DNA from: Alloalcanivorax marinus
Lineage (GTDB): Bacteria; Pseudomonadota; Gammaproteobacteria; Pseudomonadales; Alcanivoracaceae
Length of the DNA: 64,000 nt
Direction: 5' to 3'
NCBI RefSeq assembly: GCF_016906305.1
Contig: NZ_JADDOL010000011.1
Span: 1 to 64,000 of the forward strand
The position numbers were made by a program, and so were the translations under genes. This document shows positions 38,606 through 47,961 of the stretch, piece after piece. Position 1 is the stretch's first letter. Each line of letters starts with the position of its first letter. The notes below the pieces were generated by a model. It was not told the DNA's origin and made no database searches. It saw only the letters and a program-made list of their open reading frames with translations.

Positions 38606-39580
38606 ATGGACCGCGATCACTGCTCCGCACCGCACGACGACCGCATTCCGGTGGGCATCAGCGCCTGCCTGCAGGGCCGCGAGGTCCGCCACGACGGCGG
38701 CCACAAGCACTCGCGCTACTGCACCGAGGTGCTGTCCCGCTACTTCCGGTTTCACTCCCTGTGCCCGGAAATGGGCGCCGGCCTGTCCACCCCCCGGCAG
38801 GCCATGCATCTGGTGGACACCGACCAGGGCGTGCGGCTGAAGGCGACCCGGGGCGACCGGGATTTCACCGACCTGATGACCGGCTTCGTGGACCGCACTC
38901 TGGACGGCCTCGCCGGGCTGCGCGGCTTCGTGCTGATGGCCAAGTCGCCGAGCTGTGGCATGGAGCGCATCCGGGTCTACCGGGAAGACGGCGAAGTGGG
39001 CCGCCGCGACGCCAGCGGGCTGTTCGCCGGCGCGCTGATGGCGCGCTATCCGCTGATGCCGGTGGAAGAGGAGGGGCGGCTCAACGACGACCGCCTGCGC
39101 GAGAACTTCGTGGAGCGGGTGTTCGTCTATGACGATTGGTGCCGCCTGCGCGAGCAGGGGCTCACCGCCAAGGGGCTGATCGAGTTCCACAGCCGCCACA
39201 AATTCCAGCTGCTGGCCCACAGCGAGGCCACCTACCGGCGCCTGGGACCGATGCTGGCGGACCTGAAGAGCCGGCCCCTGGACGAGATCGCCGACGACTA
39301 CATCGGCGCCTTCATGCCGGCCATGGCCCAACGGGTATCACCCGGCGCCCACGTCAACGCCATGCTGCACCTGGCCGGTTTCCTGCGCGACCACCTGGAG
39401 GACGCGGACCGGCGCCTGCTGCACGAGCAGATCGAGGCCTACCACCGCGGCGACGTGCCGCTGGTGGTGCCGATGACATTGCTGCGCGGGGCGCAGCGCA
39501 AGGTGGCGCAGCCCTACCTGGCCCGTCAGCAGTATCTCAATCCCTACCCGGACGCCCTGGGTCTGCGCAACCGTGTCTGA
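38606..39580 (+). CDS. DUF523 plus DUF1722 protein (YbgA/YbbK-like fusion)
   Basis: A 324-residue two-domain protein. Residues about 9-150 are DUF523: VGISACLQGREVRHDGGHKH, and KSPSCGMERIRVY. Residues about 180-300 are DUF1722/YbgA: LIEFHSRHKFQLLAHSEATY. The family's function is not established. In E. coli ybgA sits directly in front of phrB, and here too it leads a photolyase operon, so a shared role in light or UV response is likely. Conserved Cys residues in the first domain suggest a metal or redox site. Confidence 0.88.
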   Translation: MDRDHCSAPHDDRIPVGISACLQGREVRHDGGHKHSRYCTEVLSRYFRFHSLCPEMGAGLSTPRQAMHLVDTDQGVRLKATRGDRDFTDLMTGFVDRTLDGLAGLRGFVLMAKSPSCGMERIRVYREDGEVGRRDASGLFAGALMARYPLMPVEEEGRLNDDRLRENFVERVFVYDDWCRLREQGLTAKGLIEFHSRHKFQLLAHSEATYRRLGPMLADLKSRPLDEIADDYIGAFMPAMAQRVSPGAHVNAMLHLAGFLRDHLEDADRRLLHEQIEAYHRGDVPLVVPMTLLRGAQRKVAQPYLARQQYLNPYPDALGLRNRV

Positions 39581-39590
39581 GGCATCGTCC

Positions 39591-40487
39591 ATGACTACCC
39601 CGGATTACAGCATCCAGGCGATCAGTGAGCTTACCGGCGTGTTGCCGGTGACCCTGCGCGCCTGGGAGCGCCGCTACGGCCTGATCCGGCCGGCGCGCAC
39701 GGCGCGTGGCCATCGCCGCTACGGCGAGGCGGATCTGCGCCGCATCCGTCGCATCCTGGCCTGGCTGGAACGGGGCCTGCCCATCGGGCAGGTGCGCGCG
39801 GTGCTGGACGGCGAGGACGCCCCGGTGCTGGCCGGCGACCCCTGGCGGCGCGCCGCCGAGGACGGCCTGGCGGCGCTGGCCGCGCGCAACGTGCCGCGTC
39901 TGGAGCAATGGTTCCAGCGCCTGGTGGCGGACTATGCCTTGGAGAAGGTGCTCACGCAGTGCTGCGACCCGTTGCGCGAGCATCTGCGGGCACGGCCGGA
40001 CGGCGCCGCCGCGCGGCTGCTGCTGGACAGTTTTTTGCGCCAGAAACTGGGCGGTCGGGCGCTGGCCCTGGCCCCCGGCCGCCGCGATCCGGCCTGGCTG
40101 GTGCTGGCGGTGGGCGACCCGCTGCCGGCGCTGAGCCGGGCGGTGCCACGCGGCGCGCCGGTCTGGTGTCTGGAGGATGCGCCGCCCTGGAGCGCCCTGG
40201 CGCCCTGGCTGGCGGACCCGCGCACCCGGGGCGTGCTGTGGGTACTGGGCGAACACCCGGGCCGTCGCCGCGCCGACCAGCTGTGGCCCGCCGACGCGGC
40301 GCCCGACTTGCCGGCCTGGTGCACCGGCCCGGCGCTCACCGATGAATTGATCACCCCGCCCTGGCTGCGGCGGGTACCCGGCGACCGGGCCGCCCTGTAC
40401 GCGGCCTGGGACGCCGCCCTTCACGACGCGGACAACGAACACGCGGACAAAAGAGGAGACGCCGGTGCGACTGGTTTGGTTTCGTAA
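39591..40487 (+). CDS. MerR-family regulator, LitR-like without B12 motif
   Basis: A 298-residue regulator. The N-terminal MerR helix-turn-helix is at about residues 7-75 (TGVLPVTLRAWERRYGLIRP, GHRRYGEADLRRI). A helical bundle (about 90-170) and a Rossmann-like domain (about 180-270) follow, the layout of CarH/LitR. The Dx-H-x2-G cobalamin motif of CarH is not seen, so it fits the B12-independent LitR group. ATG 39591 is chosen; a GTG at 39573 inside the preceding gene is an alternative. It probably acts on the TTGTACA sites at 38567-38597. It overlaps phrB by 23 bases. Confidence 0.85.
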   Translation: MTTPDYSIQAISELTGVLPVTLRAWERRYGLIRPARTARGHRRYGEADLRRIRRILAWLERGLPIGQVRAVLDGEDAPVLAGDPWRRAAEDGLAALAARNVPRLEQWFQRLVADYALEKVLTQCCDPLREHLRARPDGAAARLLLDSFLRQKLGGRALALAPGRRDPAWLVLAVGDPLPALSRAVPRGAPVWCLEDAPPWSALAPWLADPRTRGVLWVLGEHPGRRRADQLWPADAAPDLPAWCTGPALTDELITPPWLRRVPGDRAALYAAWDAALHDADNEHADKRGDAGATGLVS

Positions 40488-41919
40488 TGACCTGCGCTGT
40501 CACGGGCACACGCCCCTGACCCAGGCGCTGGCCGGCGGCGATCCGGTGATCGCCCTGTATCTGCTGTGCCCCCGGCAATGGGACGATCACGACGTGGCGC
40601 CGCTGCGTCGCTGGTACGTATTGGAAAGCCTGCTGGAACTGGGTGACACCCTGGCCGCCAAGGGCATCGATCTGCACGTGCTGGACGCCGGCGATTTCGA
40701 CGGCGCCGTGGACACCCTGGCCGACTTCGTGGCGGAGCAGGGCGTGCGCGAGATTTTCTGCAACCGGGAATACCCGCTCAACGAGCTGAACCGGGACCGG
40801 GCGGTGGCCCGGCGTCTGGAACAGGACGGCGTGCGGCTGCACGGTTTCGACGACGGCGTGCTGGTGCCGCCGCGCACCCTGAGCACCGGCAAGGGCACGC
40901 CCTATACGGTGTTCACCGCCTACAAGAAACGCTGGGATCAGTGGATGGACGACGCCGACCCGGGCGCCTTGCCGGCGCCGGCCTGGCCGGCCTCCTCCGG
41001 GGCGTCGAAAAAGGGCCGTTTCCACGGCCGCGACCGGGTCGAGGCGCTGCGCGACGGCCTGGACCTGCCGGACACCCTCACCGCGCCCTGGCAGCCCGGG
41101 GAAACCTCCGCCTACCGGCAGCTTTACGACTTCGTGGAGCATCAGCTGGGCGACTACAAACGCTACCGGGACTTTCCCGCCGAGCCCGGCACCAGCGGCC
41201 TGTCCACGGCCCTGTCCGCCGGCACCCTGGCGCCCCTGGACGCCTATCTGGCGGCGCGCCGGGCGTTGGCCGACAGCGGCGCCCGGGAGGGGGCCGCCAC
41301 CTGGATCGGTGAACTGGCCTGGCGCGACTTTTACCGCCAGATCATGCATCGTTTTCCGCAACTGGCCACGGGGGCGCCGTTCCGGCCGGAAACCCGGCTG
41401 TTGCAATGGCACGACAACGACGCGCATTTTCAGGCCTGGTGCGAAGGACGCACCGGCTATCCGCTGGTGGACGCGGCCATGCGCCAGCTGGTGCGGACCG
41501 GCTGGATGCACAACCGGCTGCGCATGCTGACCGCCATGTTTCTCAGCAAGCATTTGTTCATCGACTGGCACAGGGGCGAACGTTTCTTCATGCAGCATCT
41601 GATCGACGGCGACTTCGCCAGCAACAACGGCGGCTGGCAGTGGAGCGCCTCCACCGGCACCGACGCGGCGCCGTACTTCCGCGTGTTCAGTCCGATCCGC
41701 CAGAGCCACCGGTTCGACCCGCAGGGGCGGTTCATCGCCCGCTATGTGCCGGAACTGGCGGAACTGGACGACGAAAGCATCCACGAGCCCTGGAAGCAGC
41801 CGCTGCTGTGCCCGGATTACCCGGCGCCCATCGTCGCCCACAAGGGCGTCAAGGAATTCGTGCAACAGGCGTTCCGGCAGGCCGGCGACGCCTGGCGGCA
41901 GCAGGAGAACGGCCAATGA
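40465..41919 (+). CDS. phrB: Deoxyribodipyrimidine photolyase (class I CPD type)
   Basis: A 484-residue flavoprotein that repairs cyclobutane pyrimidine dimers with blue light. The N-terminal antenna domain starts VRLVWFRNDLRCHGHTPLTQ. The FAD domain carries LAWRDFYRQIMHRFP, RTGWMHNRLRMLTAMFLSKH and GDFASNNGGWQWSASTGTDA (about 370-400), the adenine and lesion-binding helices of class I photolyases. The length is normal (E. coli 472). It starts with GTG at 40465 inside the MerR gene and overlaps the next gene by ATGA, so it is tightly coupled. Confidence 0.95.
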   Translation: MRLVWFRNDLRCHGHTPLTQALAGGDPVIALYLLCPRQWDDHDVAPLRRWYVLESLLELGDTLAAKGIDLHVLDAGDFDGAVDTLADFVAEQGVREIFCNREYPLNELNRDRAVARRLEQDGVRLHGFDDGVLVPPRTLSTGKGTPYTVFTAYKKRWDQWMDDADPGALPAPAWPASSGASKKGRFHGRDRVEALRDGLDLPDTLTAPWQPGETSAYRQLYDFVEHQLGDYKRYRDFPAEPGTSGLSTALSAGTLAPLDAYLAARRALADSGAREGAATWIGELAWRDFYRQIMHRFPQLATGAPFRPETRLLQWHDNDAHFQAWCEGRTGYPLVDAAMRQLVRTGWMHNRLRMLTAMFLSKHLFIDWHRGERFFMQHLIDGDFASNNGGWQWSASTGTDAAPYFRVFSPIRQSHRFDPQGRFIARYVPELAELDDESIHEPWKQPLLCPDYPAPIVAHKGVKEFVQQAFRQAGDAWRQQENGQ

Positions 41920-43166
41920 ATCAGCGCATCGCGGTGATCGGCGCCGGCATCAGCGGACTGACCGCCGCCTGGTACCTGGGCGAGCGCCACCGCGTCACGG
42001 TGTTCGAAGCGGAGCCGGAGCCCGGCGGCCACACTTACACGCTGGATGTGCACCGCGACCACGGCGACTTTGCCGTGGACATGGGCTTCATCGTCTTCAA
42101 CGACCGCACCTACCCGAACTTCGAGGCGCTGCTGTCGGAGCTCAACATCGGCCGGCAGCCCACCGCCATGGGCTTCGCGGTGAGCGACGCCCGCCAGGGC
42201 GTGGAATATTGCGGCGACGGGTTGCGCGGCTTCTTCGGCCAGCGCCGCAATTGGGTGAGCCGCCGTCACTGGCGCCTGCTCGCCGACATTCTGCGTTTCA
42301 ACCGCGAGGCTCCGACGCTGCTGGAGCATGAGGAAGGGGAACAGCCGCTGGGCGAATACCTGCGCGCCCGGGGCTACGGCGAGGCGTTCCGGCGCCACTA
42401 CATTCTGCCCATGGGCGGCGCCATCTGGTCCTGTTCCCTGGCCCAGATGGAGGCGTTTCCGGCCCGCTTTTTCGTGCGTTTCTTTATCAACCACGGCCTG
42501 CTGGCGCTGCGCAACCGGCCGCAGTGGTACGTGGTGCCCGGCGGCTCGCGCAGCTACGTGACGGCGCTGAGGCAGCGCTGTCAGGCGGAGATCCGCACCG
42601 CCACGCCGGTGCGCCAGGTGCGCCGCGACGACCAGGGCGTGACCCTGACCCTGGACGGCGCCACGGAGCGTTTCGACCAGGTAATCCTGGCCTGTCACAG
42701 CGACCAGGCCCTGGCGCTGCTGGCGGACCCGGACGCCCGCGAGCGGGACTGTCTGGCGCGTCTGCCTTACCAGAGCAACGACGTGGTGCTGCACACCGAC
42801 ACCCGGCTGCTGCCGCGCCGTCGCCGGGTCTGGTCCAGCTGGAACGCCCTGTTGGGCGACGCCGCCGACGATCAGCCGGTGCAGGTCACCTACAACATGA
42901 ACATCCTGCAGCGCCTGGACGCGCCGGAAACCTTCTGCGTCACGCTGAACGCCGGGGACCGCATCGACCCGGCGCGCATCCTCCACCGGGTGCGTTTCGA
43001 CCATCCGCTGTTCACCCTGGACGGGCTCGCCGCCCGGGACACCCTGCTGGCGGACAACGGCACCCGGCGCACCTGGTTCTGCGGCGCCTGGTGCCGCAAC
43101 GGCTTCCACGAGGACGGCGTGGCGTCGGCCCTGGCGGTGGTGCGCGGCCTGGAGAAGACGCCGTGA
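41916..43166 (+). CDS. COG2907-type NAD/FAD-binding oxidoreductase
   Basis: A 416-residue amine-oxidase-like flavoprotein. The FAD dinucleotide motif IAVIGAGISGLTAAWYLGE starts at residue 5, and EAEPEPGGHTYTLD is the second conserved element. AVDMGFIVFNDRTYPN and LPMGGAIWSCS are family-typical. These genes travel with DUF1365 and CFA-synthase-like genes in many bacteria, as here, which suggests fatty-acyl modification (desaturation or oxidation), but no reaction is proven from sequence. A longer frame upstream is antisense-free read-through of phrB and is rejected; ATG overlaps the phrB stop. Confidence 0.88.
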   Translation: MNQRIAVIGAGISGLTAAWYLGERHRVTVFEAEPEPGGHTYTLDVHRDHGDFAVDMGFIVFNDRTYPNFEALLSELNIGRQPTAMGFAVSDARQGVEYCGDGLRGFFGQRRNWVSRRHWRLLADILRFNREAPTLLEHEEGEQPLGEYLRARGYGEAFRRHYILPMGGAIWSCSLAQMEAFPARFFVRFFINHGLLALRNRPQWYVVPGGSRSYVTALRQRCQAEIRTATPVRQVRRDDQGVTLTLDGATERFDQVILACHSDQALALLADPDARERDCLARLPYQSNDVVLHTDTRLLPRRRRVWSSWNALLGDAADDQPVQVTYNMNILQRLDAPETFCVTLNAGDRIDPARILHRVRFDHPLFTLDGLAARDTLLADNGTRRTWFCGAWCRNGFHEDGVASALAVVRGLEKTP

Positions 43167-43951
43167 TTCCCCGTTTCGCGCTGGCCCGCGGCCATGTCTG
43201 GCACCGTCGCTTCGAGCCGGTGGACCATCGCTTCCGCTACCCGCTGTGGCTGGTGTGGTGCGACCTGGACGCCACCGGCGAGCTGCTGGAGCGGCATGCC
43301 GGATGGGGGCGCCGCTGGCGCCCGGTGACGTTCCGGGACCGGGACTTCGTCGACCAGCGGGACCGCCCGCTGGACGACAAGGTGCGCGCCAAGGCCGGCG
43401 AGCTGGGCCTCGACTGGCGCGCCGGGCGGGTTTGCATGCTCGGCCAGTGGCGAACCTTCGGCGTGCTGTTCAATCCTCTGGTGCTGTACTTCCATTTTCC
43501 CGACGGCGCCGACCGCCCGGACGCGGCCCTGGCGGAAGTGCGCAATACGCCCTGGCGGGAGCGGCATTTCTACCCGCTGCGGTTCCGTGAGGAGAACGGC
43601 GAACAGGTGGTGGAGCACGACAAAAAGTTTCACGTATCGCCGTTTCTGCCGTTGGCGCTACGCTACCACTGGACCCTTCACGCCCTATTTCCCGCCTTGC
43701 GCCTAACGTTGCGGGACCGGGAGGGCGAGCGAACGGTGTTCGCCGCCGGCCTGGATCTGGCCATGCTGGAGGCCCGCCCGCCGGCGATGACGGCGGTGAT
43801 CGCCCGCTTCGGCGCCCAGGGGGTGCGTACCCTGGCGGGGATTTACCGGCAGGCCTGGAAGCTCTGGCGTAAGGGCGTGCCGGTGTACGCGCACCCCCGG
43901 GCCGGAGGTGGGGATGGTGAGAACGGAGAAAAAACACATGATGGACGGTGA
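43163..43951 (+). CDS. DUF1365 protein
   Basis: A 262-residue DUF1365 (COG3496) protein starting with GTG at 43163, overlapping the flavoprotein stop by four bases. Conserved stretches: ARGHVWHRRFEPVDHRFRYP near the start, VLFNPLVLYFHFP (about 110), EVRNTPWRERHFYPL and KKFHVSPFLPL (about 155). It is probably membrane-associated. The function is unknown; it co-occurs with COG2907 and CFA-type methyltransferases, so it may help supply or release the lipid substrate. The C-terminal residues overlap the next gene. Confidence 0.87.
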   Translation: MIPRFALARGHVWHRRFEPVDHRFRYPLWLVWCDLDATGELLERHAGWGRRWRPVTFRDRDFVDQRDRPLDDKVRAKAGELGLDWRAGRVCMLGQWRTFGVLFNPLVLYFHFPDGADRPDAALAEVRNTPWRERHFYPLRFREENGEQVVEHDKKFHVSPFLPLALRYHWTLHALFPALRLTLRDREGERTVFAAGLDLAMLEARPPAMTAVIARFGAQGVRTLAGIYRQAWKLWRKGVPVYAHPRAGGGDGENGEKTHDGR

Positions 43952-45188
43952 AAAAGCTCTGGCGACTCCGCGCCCGTCCTGGATTCAGGGTGTGGCGAGA
44001 AAGCAGGTGCAGGCGCATCTGGCGAAGCTGCCCCACGGTGGCGTGACCCTGCGCGAGCCGGACGGCGAGGTGGTGGTCATCGGGGACGCGGGCCGGTTCG
44101 GCGCCGACATCGACATCCACCACTGGGACACCTACCGGGCGATGATGACCGGCGGTGCTCTGGGCGCGGCGGAAGCCTACATGGCCGGCGCCTGGGACAG
44201 CCCGGACCTGCTGGCGGTGATCCGCTATTTCGCCGCCAACGTGGAGGCCATGCGCGCCCTGGAAGGCGGCGCCGCCCTGCTGGCCCGGCCGGCCCTGAAA
44301 GTGCTGCACACCCTGAACCGCAATTCACCGGCGGGCTCGCGCCGCAACATCGCCGCCCATTACGACCTGGGCAACGACTTCTTCGCCCTGTTTCTGGACC
44401 GCAGCATGATGTATTCCAGCGCCGTCTATCCGGATGCGGACGCGGATCTGGAAACCGCCTCCGAGTACAAGCTGGAGCGCATCTGTCAGCGGCTGGAACT
44501 GGCGCCGGGCCAGCATCTGCTGGAAATCGGCACCGGCTGGGGCGGCCTGGCCCTGCACGCCGCCCGCCACCATGGCGTGCGGGTGACCACCACCACCATT
44601 TCCCGGGAACAGGCCCGCTACGCCCGCGAGCAGGTGCGCGCCGCCGGCCTGGAGGACCGCATCGAAGTGCTGGAACAGGACTACCGGGACCTGCGCGGCC
44701 GCTACGACCGGGTGGTGTCGGTGGAAATGATCGAGGCGGTGGGGCACCAGTATCTGGACGGCTATTTCCGCGTGCTCGGCGAGCGGCTCAAGCCCGACGG
44801 CCTGCTGCTGCTGCAGGCCATCACCGTGCCCGATCAGCGCTACGCCTACGCCCGCGACCGGGTGGATTTCATCAAACGCTACATCTTCCCGGGCGGCTTT
44901 CTGCCGTCGGTGTCGGTGATGTGCCAGGGGCTGCGCGACAACACCGCGCTGACGCCGCTGCGGCTGGAGGACATCGGCGAGCACTATGGTCGCACCCTGG
45001 CGGACTGGCGAGAGCGCTTCCTGCGCGCCCTGCCCAGGATCCGCGAACTGGGTTTCGACCAACGGTTCTGCCGGATGTGGGATTATTACCTGTGCTACTG
45101 CCAGGGCGCCTTCATGGAACGCGCCATCAGCACCGTGCATTTGCTGGCGGCGGGGCCGGACTACCGGCCGGCGGAACGACTGGTCTGA
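43938..45188 (+). CDS. Cyclopropane-fatty-acyl-phospholipid synthase-type SAM methyltransferase
   Basis: A 416-residue CFA-synthase-family enzyme that transfers methylene/methyl from SAM to unsaturated acyl chains of phospholipids. Visible: AHYDLGNDFFALFLDRSMMY (about 140-160), the SAM motif LEIGTGWGGLALHAA (about 197), MIEAVGHQYLDGYF and FIKRYIFPGGFLPS. GGAG lies nine bases before ATG 43938; ATG 43914 with an even better GGAGGTG site would add eight residues and cannot be excluded. It could also be a UfaM-like methyltransferase (furan fatty acids). Last gene of the operon. Confidence 0.88.
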   Translation: MMDGEKALATPRPSWIQGVARKQVQAHLAKLPHGGVTLREPDGEVVVIGDAGRFGADIDIHHWDTYRAMMTGGALGAAEAYMAGAWDSPDLLAVIRYFAANVEAMRALEGGAALLARPALKVLHTLNRNSPAGSRRNIAAHYDLGNDFFALFLDRSMMYSSAVYPDADADLETASEYKLERICQRLELAPGQHLLEIGTGWGGLALHAARHHGVRVTTTTISREQARYAREQVRAAGLEDRIEVLEQDYRDLRGRYDRVVSVEMIEAVGHQYLDGYFRVLGERLKPDGLLLLQAITVPDQRYAYARDRVDFIKRYIFPGGFLPSVSVMCQGLRDNTALTPLRLEDIGEHYGRTLADWRERFLRALPRIRELGFDQRFCRMWDYYLCYCQGAFMERAISTVHLLAAGPDYRPAERLV

Positions 45189-45214
45189 ACGCGGTGCCGC
45201 GCCGATCAATATGG

Positions 45215-45293
45215 TATAGTTTGCCGTCCGCGCCCCGGTGGTCACCCCGCCGGCGGTGTCCCAAGACCCAGAATAAAGCCCCTTACCCGGGGC
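45215..45293 (+). promoter_or_regulatory. Possible nadA promoter and leader hairpin
   Basis: A TATAGT -10-like hexamer (45215-45220) without a good -35, and a small hairpin GCCCC/GGGGC (45278-45293) that ends 11 bases before the nadA ATG. Weak evidence; the gap is only 116 bases. Confidence 0.3.
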
Positions 45294-45304
45294 GGTAATG
45301 CCGT

Positions 45305-46354
45305 ATGACTGCACAGGCTCAAGAGATCGTGCGCGCCCATCTGGCGGGCACCGGGGACCAGCCCGAACTCACCGACGATCAACGCGCACTGTACCGCCGT
45401 CGCATTAAGGAACGGTTACAGCAGCGCGACGCCGTGATGGTGGCGCACTATTACACCGACCCCGAGATTCAGGCCCTGGCCGAGGAAACCGGCGGCTGCG
45501 TGGCCGATTCCCTGGAAATGGCCCGCTTCGGCCGCGACCACCCGGCCAGCACCCTGATCGTCGCCGGCGTGCGTTTCATGGGCGAGACCGCCAAGATTCT
45601 CAGTCCCGAGAAGCGGGTGTTCATGCCCACCCTGGAAGCCACCTGTTCCCTGGACATCGGCTGCCCGGAAGATCAGTTCGCCGCCTTCTGCGACCAGCAT
45701 CCGGACCGCACCGTGGTGGTCTACGCCAACACCTCGGCGGCGGTGAAAGCCCGCGCCGACTGGGTGGTGACCTCGTCCATCGCGGTGGAACTGATCGAGT
45801 ACCTGGACCAGCGCGGCGAAAAGATCCTGTGGGCCCCGGACAAACACCTGGGCAGCTATGTGCGCGCCAAAACCGGCGCCGACGTGCTGTGCTGGGACGG
45901 TGCCTGCATCGTCCATGAGGAATTCAAGGCCCAGGGCCTGCTCGACCTGAAAGCCGCCCACCCGGGCGCGGCGGTGCTGGTGCACCCGGAATCGCCGGCG
46001 GCGGTGGTGGAGATCGCCGACGTGGTGGGGTCCACCTCGCAGCTGATCAAGGCCGCCATCGAGATGGACAATCAGCGCTTTATCGTCGCCACCGACAAGG
46101 GCATCTTCTACAAGATGCAGCAGCTGGCGCCGCACAAGACCTTCGTGGAAGCGCCCACCGGCGGCAGCGGCGCCCAGTGCCGCAGCTGCGCCCACTGCCC
46201 GTGGATGGCCATGAACGGCCTGGAAAACACCCTGGCGGTGCTGGAAGACGACAACGGCTGCGGCCAGGAAATCTTCGTCGACCCGACCCTGGCGGAAAAA
46301 GCCATGAAGCCCCTGGATCGCATGCTCGACTTCGGCGCCCGCCTGAAAAAATAG
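45305..46354 (+). CDS. nadA: Quinolinate synthase NadA
   Basis: A 349-residue [4Fe-4S] enzyme that condenses iminoaspartate with dihydroxyacetone phosphate in NAD synthesis. It starts with the usual [20 protein letters not shown] (about 43-62). The cluster cysteines are in [24 protein letters not shown] and the C-terminal [13 protein letters not shown]. The length matches E. coli NadA (347). It stands alone, with a REP hairpin after it. Confidence 0.97.
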   Translation: MTAQAQEIVRAHLAGTGDQPELTDDQRALYRRRIKERLQQRDAVMVAHYYTDPEIQALAEETGGCVADSLEMARFGRDHPASTLIVAGVRFMGETAKILSPEKRVFMPTLEATCSLDIGCPEDQFAAFCDQHPDRTVVVYANTSAAVKARADWVVTSSIAVELIEYLDQRGEKILWAPDKHLGSYVRAKTGADVLCWDGACIVHEEFKAQGLLDLKAAHPGAAVLVHPESPAAVVEIADVVGSTSQLIKAAIEMDNQRFIVATDKGIFYKMQQLAPHKTFVEAPTGGSGAQCRSCAHCPWMAMNGLENTLAVLEDDNGCGQEIFVDPTLAEKAMKPLDRMLDFGARLKK

Positions 46355-46358
46355 GCTG

Positions 46359-46420
46359 ATCGCGACTAAAGTCGCTCCTACAACATCCGTCGACCTCGTA
46401 GGAGCGACTTCAGTCGCGAT
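46359..46420. repeat. REP hairpin (GCGACT...GTAGGAGCG type)
   Basis: Arms 46359-46381 and 46398-46420 (23 bases, one mismatch) form a hairpin with GTAGGAGCGACTT in the right arm. It sits between the convergent nadA and M48 protease genes. Same family as 49294-49351, 53534-53553 and 58232-58287. Confidence 0.75.
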
Positions 46421-46452
46421 ACGGTCACTTCAGCCATGACCCGCTTTTCCAG

Positions 46453-47895
46453 CTAGAACTCCTCCTTCGAAAGCCGCTCCATTTCGTCCCGGCGGGCCCC
46501 CAGTTTGCTGCGCAGGGCGAACTGGTCGCCGGCTTCCTTGAGAGCGAACTCCATCTGCCGCAGCGCCTGGTCGTCCTGACCGCGCAGGAACAGCACCTCG
46601 GCCCGGGCCCGGTGGGCGCGGGCCTGGTCGCCGGTGTTGCCCCAGGCGTCGGCGGCCAGGGACCACACGCCCGGATCGCCGGGGCGCGCCAGCACCAGCG
46701 GTTCCAGCAACGGCAGGGCTTTCTCCGGCTGCTTGGAGAGCAGGTAGGCGCGGCTCATCAGCAGGGAACTGGCGTAGTCCCGGGGATTGATATCGAGCAC
46801 CCGGCGGCCCCGCTCGATCACCTCCGGATAGCGACCCTGATCCAGGTCCACCTCCATCAGCCCCAGCTGGTACCAGGGCTGGAAGCCGTCCCCATCGGCG
46901 ATCAGATCGTTGAAGCGCTGGCGGGCGGCGTCGTAGCGGTCGGCGCGCAGTTCGGTGAGCGCCAGGCCGTAGCGGGCGGCCCGTGCCTCCAGCCCGTTCA
47001 CTTCCTTGAGCCGTTCCTGGAAATACTGGCGGGCCCGTTCCGGGGTTTCAAAGTAGCGGGCCTGCACCCGCGCGCGCACCAGTTCGAACGGCAGGCTGGG
47101 GGCGGTGTCCGGGTGGGGCAGGTTGCGCGCCCGGGCGCGGGAATCCGCCACCCGTTCCTCGGTGAGGGGGTGGGTGAGCAGAAACTCCGGCGGGTCGCCG
47201 GCAAAGCGCTGCTGTTCCAGCATGCGCTCGAAGAAACGGGGCATGGCGGTGGGGTCCATGCCGGCGTTGGCCAGGGTCTGCATGCCGACCCGGTCGGCCT
47301 CGTATTCATTCTGTCGGGAATAGGCCAACTGGGACTGGATCGAGGCCGCCTGGGTGGCGGCCATGCCGGCCATGCCGGCGTCGCCGGCGCCGGCCACCGC
47401 CAGGGCGATGCTGGCCAGCATGGCGGCCAGCACCGCCGGGCCGCGGCGCTTGGAGTCCAGGTAGCGGCGGGCGAAGTGACGCTGGCTGACGTGGGCGATC
47501 TCGTGGGCGACCACCCCGGCCACTTCGTCCTCGGAATGAGCGTTGAGAAACAGACCGGCGTTGAGGCCGATGACGCCGCCGGGCACCGCGAAGGCATTGA
47601 TGGCGCTGCTGTTGATCACCACGATGTCCAGGTCCGGTTCGTTCAGGTCGCTGTAGGAGGCCAGCCGGTAGACCAGGCTTTCCACGTACTCCTGCACCAG
47701 GGCATCGTCCATGATCGGCGTCTGGCCCCGCAGCTGGCGCAGCCAGGCGCGGCCCAGGCGGTGTTCCTGGTCCGGGGACATGACCGCCACGGTGGGGTCG
47801 CCCAGCTCCGGCAGGTCGCTGGCGGATTGCGCCTGGCCCGCCGCCGACAACAGGCACAGCAGGAACAACAGTGTCAGGCGGGTGACGGCGATCAA
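46453..47895 (-). CDS. BepA-like periplasmic M48 metalloprotease with TPR
   Basis: A 480-residue exported protease. Signal peptide about 1-22 (TLLFLLCLLSAAGQAQS). The zinc motif HEIAH is in VVAHEIAHVSQRHFARRYL (about 130), with the third-ligand Glu in NEYEADRVGMQTL (about 198). The C-terminal half (about 300-470) is TPR-like. Length and layout match E. coli BepA, which degrades stalled LptD and BAM substrates. The start is a TTG at 47895 placed six bases after GAGGAG. It is divergent from the TusA-family gene. Confidence 0.88.
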   Translation of the reverse strand: MIAVTRLTLLFLLCLLSAAGQAQSASDLPELGDPTVAVMSPDQEHRLGRAWLRQLRGQTPIMDDALVQEYVESLVYRLASYSDLNEPDLDIVVINSSAINAFAVPGGVIGLNAGLFLNAHSEDEVAGVVAHEIAHVSQRHFARRYLDSKRRGPAVLAAMLASIALAVAGAGDAGMAGMAATQAASIQSQLAYSRQNEYEADRVGMQTLANAGMDPTAMPRFFERMLEQQRFAGDPPEFLLTHPLTEERVADSRARARNLPHPDTAPSLPFELVRARVQARYFETPERARQYFQERLKEVNGLEARAARYGLALTELRADRYDAARQRFNDLIADGDGFQPWYQLGLMEVDLDQGRYPEVIERGRRVLDINPRDYASSLLMSRAYLLSKQPEKALPLLEPLVLARPGDPGVWSLAADAWGNTGDQARAHRARAEVLFLRGQDDQALRQMEFALKEAGDQFALRSKLGARRDEMERLSKEEF

Positions 47896-47961
47896 AGCGA
47901 ACTCCTCTGAACTATATTGACCAGTACTTTATAATGACCGCCCTGGCGCAAGGATCACACC

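Noticed and set aside
38194-39132. 312-codon frame overlapping the repeat island and the DUF523 gene
   Set aside because: It runs through the inverted repeat, is Arg/Gly/Pro-rich, and conflicts with the DUF523/DUF1722 frame.
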